From positions 95,412-159,411 of the forward strand of contig PHBC01000003.1 of assembly GCA_002840505.1 (NCBI GenBank): a stretch of DNA of 64,000 nucleotides. Direction: 5' to 3'. This document shows positions 63,778-64,000 of this stretch, piece after piece. The position numbers and the translations under genes were made by a program. Origin of the DNA: Deltaproteobacteria bacterium HGW-Deltaproteobacteria-2 (GTDB lineage: Bacteria; Desulfobacterota; Syntrophia; Syntrophales; Smithellaceae). The notes below the pieces were generated by a model that ran no database searches, was not told where the DNA came from, and saw nothing but the letters and a program-made list of their open reading frames with translations. Each line of letters opens with the position of its first letter. Within the stretch, counting starts at the first letter, position 1.

Positions 63778-63810
63778 CCCCATTAGAAGAGATTAACTCT
63801 TCTAACGGGG
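63778..63810 (+). promoter_or_regulatory. Strong hairpin immediately upstream of the lipoprotein start codon
   Basis: CCCCATTAGAAGAG, loop ATTAA, CTCTTCTAACGGGG: 13 of 14 positions pair. The ATG follows after only four bases, and the sole Shine-Dalgarno-like run (GGGG) is inside the stem. There is no T-run, so it is more likely a translation control element than a terminator. Confidence 0.6.
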
Positions 63811-63814
63811 TAAA

Positions 63815-64000
63815 ATGAAATTAAGATATTCACTAATCATAGTCTTTATGATCTTTATTTTGGTGGGCTGTGCGTCCAAAACCGTGCAGGTTAAGAAAAT
63901 CCCGGATTCAGCTATACCGGTTAAAATTGAAGAACTGAAACATCATCTGATCGTGAACGAAGTGCCTGGAGAATGGTTCGATGAACAGATTAAGAATGAA
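63815..64000 (+). CDS. Lipoprotein, 5' part only (runs off the window)
   Basis: 62 codons are visible. MKLRYSLIIVFMIFILVGC is a classical lipoprotein signal with Cys19 as the lipid site; Ala and Ser follow, consistent with outer-membrane sorting. The visible mature part (SKTVQVKKIPDSAIPVKIEE) gives no family. The next gene region lies outside the window. Confidence 0.8.
   Translation, partial: MKLRYSLIIVFMIFILVGCASKTVQVKKIPDSAIPVKIEELKHHLIVNEVPGEWFDEQIKNE

Overview
The window reads as a chromosome segment of a Gram-negative, anaerobic, moderately AT-rich bacterium. A secretin, a TonB receptor, OmpA proteins and YfiR show an outer membrane. HypA/HypB, a rubrerythrin-like protein, Fe-S proteins and radical-SAM enzymes point to anaerobic metabolism. 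The gene mix and the GDEFHIJKLMC order of the type II secretion genes look most like Desulfobacterota of the Syntrophus/Smithella kind. That placement is inference from gene content, not a computed match. No rRNA, tRNA, CRISPR array or recognisable transposase gene was seen.

Layout. 1-9544 (minus): a glycine-rich secreted protein cut by the window edge, a secreted protein of unknown function, and a giant secreted papain/RHS protein with a metal-binding toxin-like tip. 9668-12897: a gene of unknown family (10091-12334) flanked by two long imperfect inverted arms, each with an outward-facing promoter-like sequence. 13123-24539 (plus): a type II secretion operon gspG-D-E-F-H-I-J-K-L-M-C, interrupted by palindromic repeats. 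24579-27742 (minus): tatA-tatC and a class A penicillin-binding protein. 27950-30558 (plus): two tandem OmpA-domain proteins and a deacetylase-family hydrolase. 30571-35973 (plus): gatC-gatA-gatB, then mtnA, a HAD phosphatase and a small membrane protein. 35975-44067 (minus): formiminotransferase, PPP phosphatase, ftsY, smc, an exonuclease, hypB-hypA. 44231-48906 (minus): a ferredoxin-domain protein with its TetR regulator, an old-yellow-enzyme reductase and a ferritin-like protein. 49311-58351 (minus): a c-di-GMP and two-component cluster (REC-PAS-GGDEF, CheY-like regulator, CHASE8 kinase, YfiR, TonB receptor, REC-PAS-HD-GYP). 58840-64000: amrS, a methyltransferase, moaA, greA, a QueG-like protein and the start of a lipoprotein.

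The most unusual part is the 9.4-13 kb region. A bidirectional regulatory region upstream of the orphan gene occurs again, inverted, downstream of it. One copy faces the papain/RHS operon and the other faces the type II secretion operon. This would be a simple way to co-regulate a secretion machine and a large exported protein, or it may be the pair of ends of an unrecognised mobile cassette.

A second theme is a family of short multi-hairpin repeats that have become parts of genes. They encode the N-terminal extension of the RHS protein and the last residues of AmrS, and they supply the ribosome binding site of mtnA. A third theme is the signalling cluster: a cyclase and a phosphodiesterase share near-identical receiver modules created by a segmental duplication, of which a decayed receiver fragment remains at 58366-58502.
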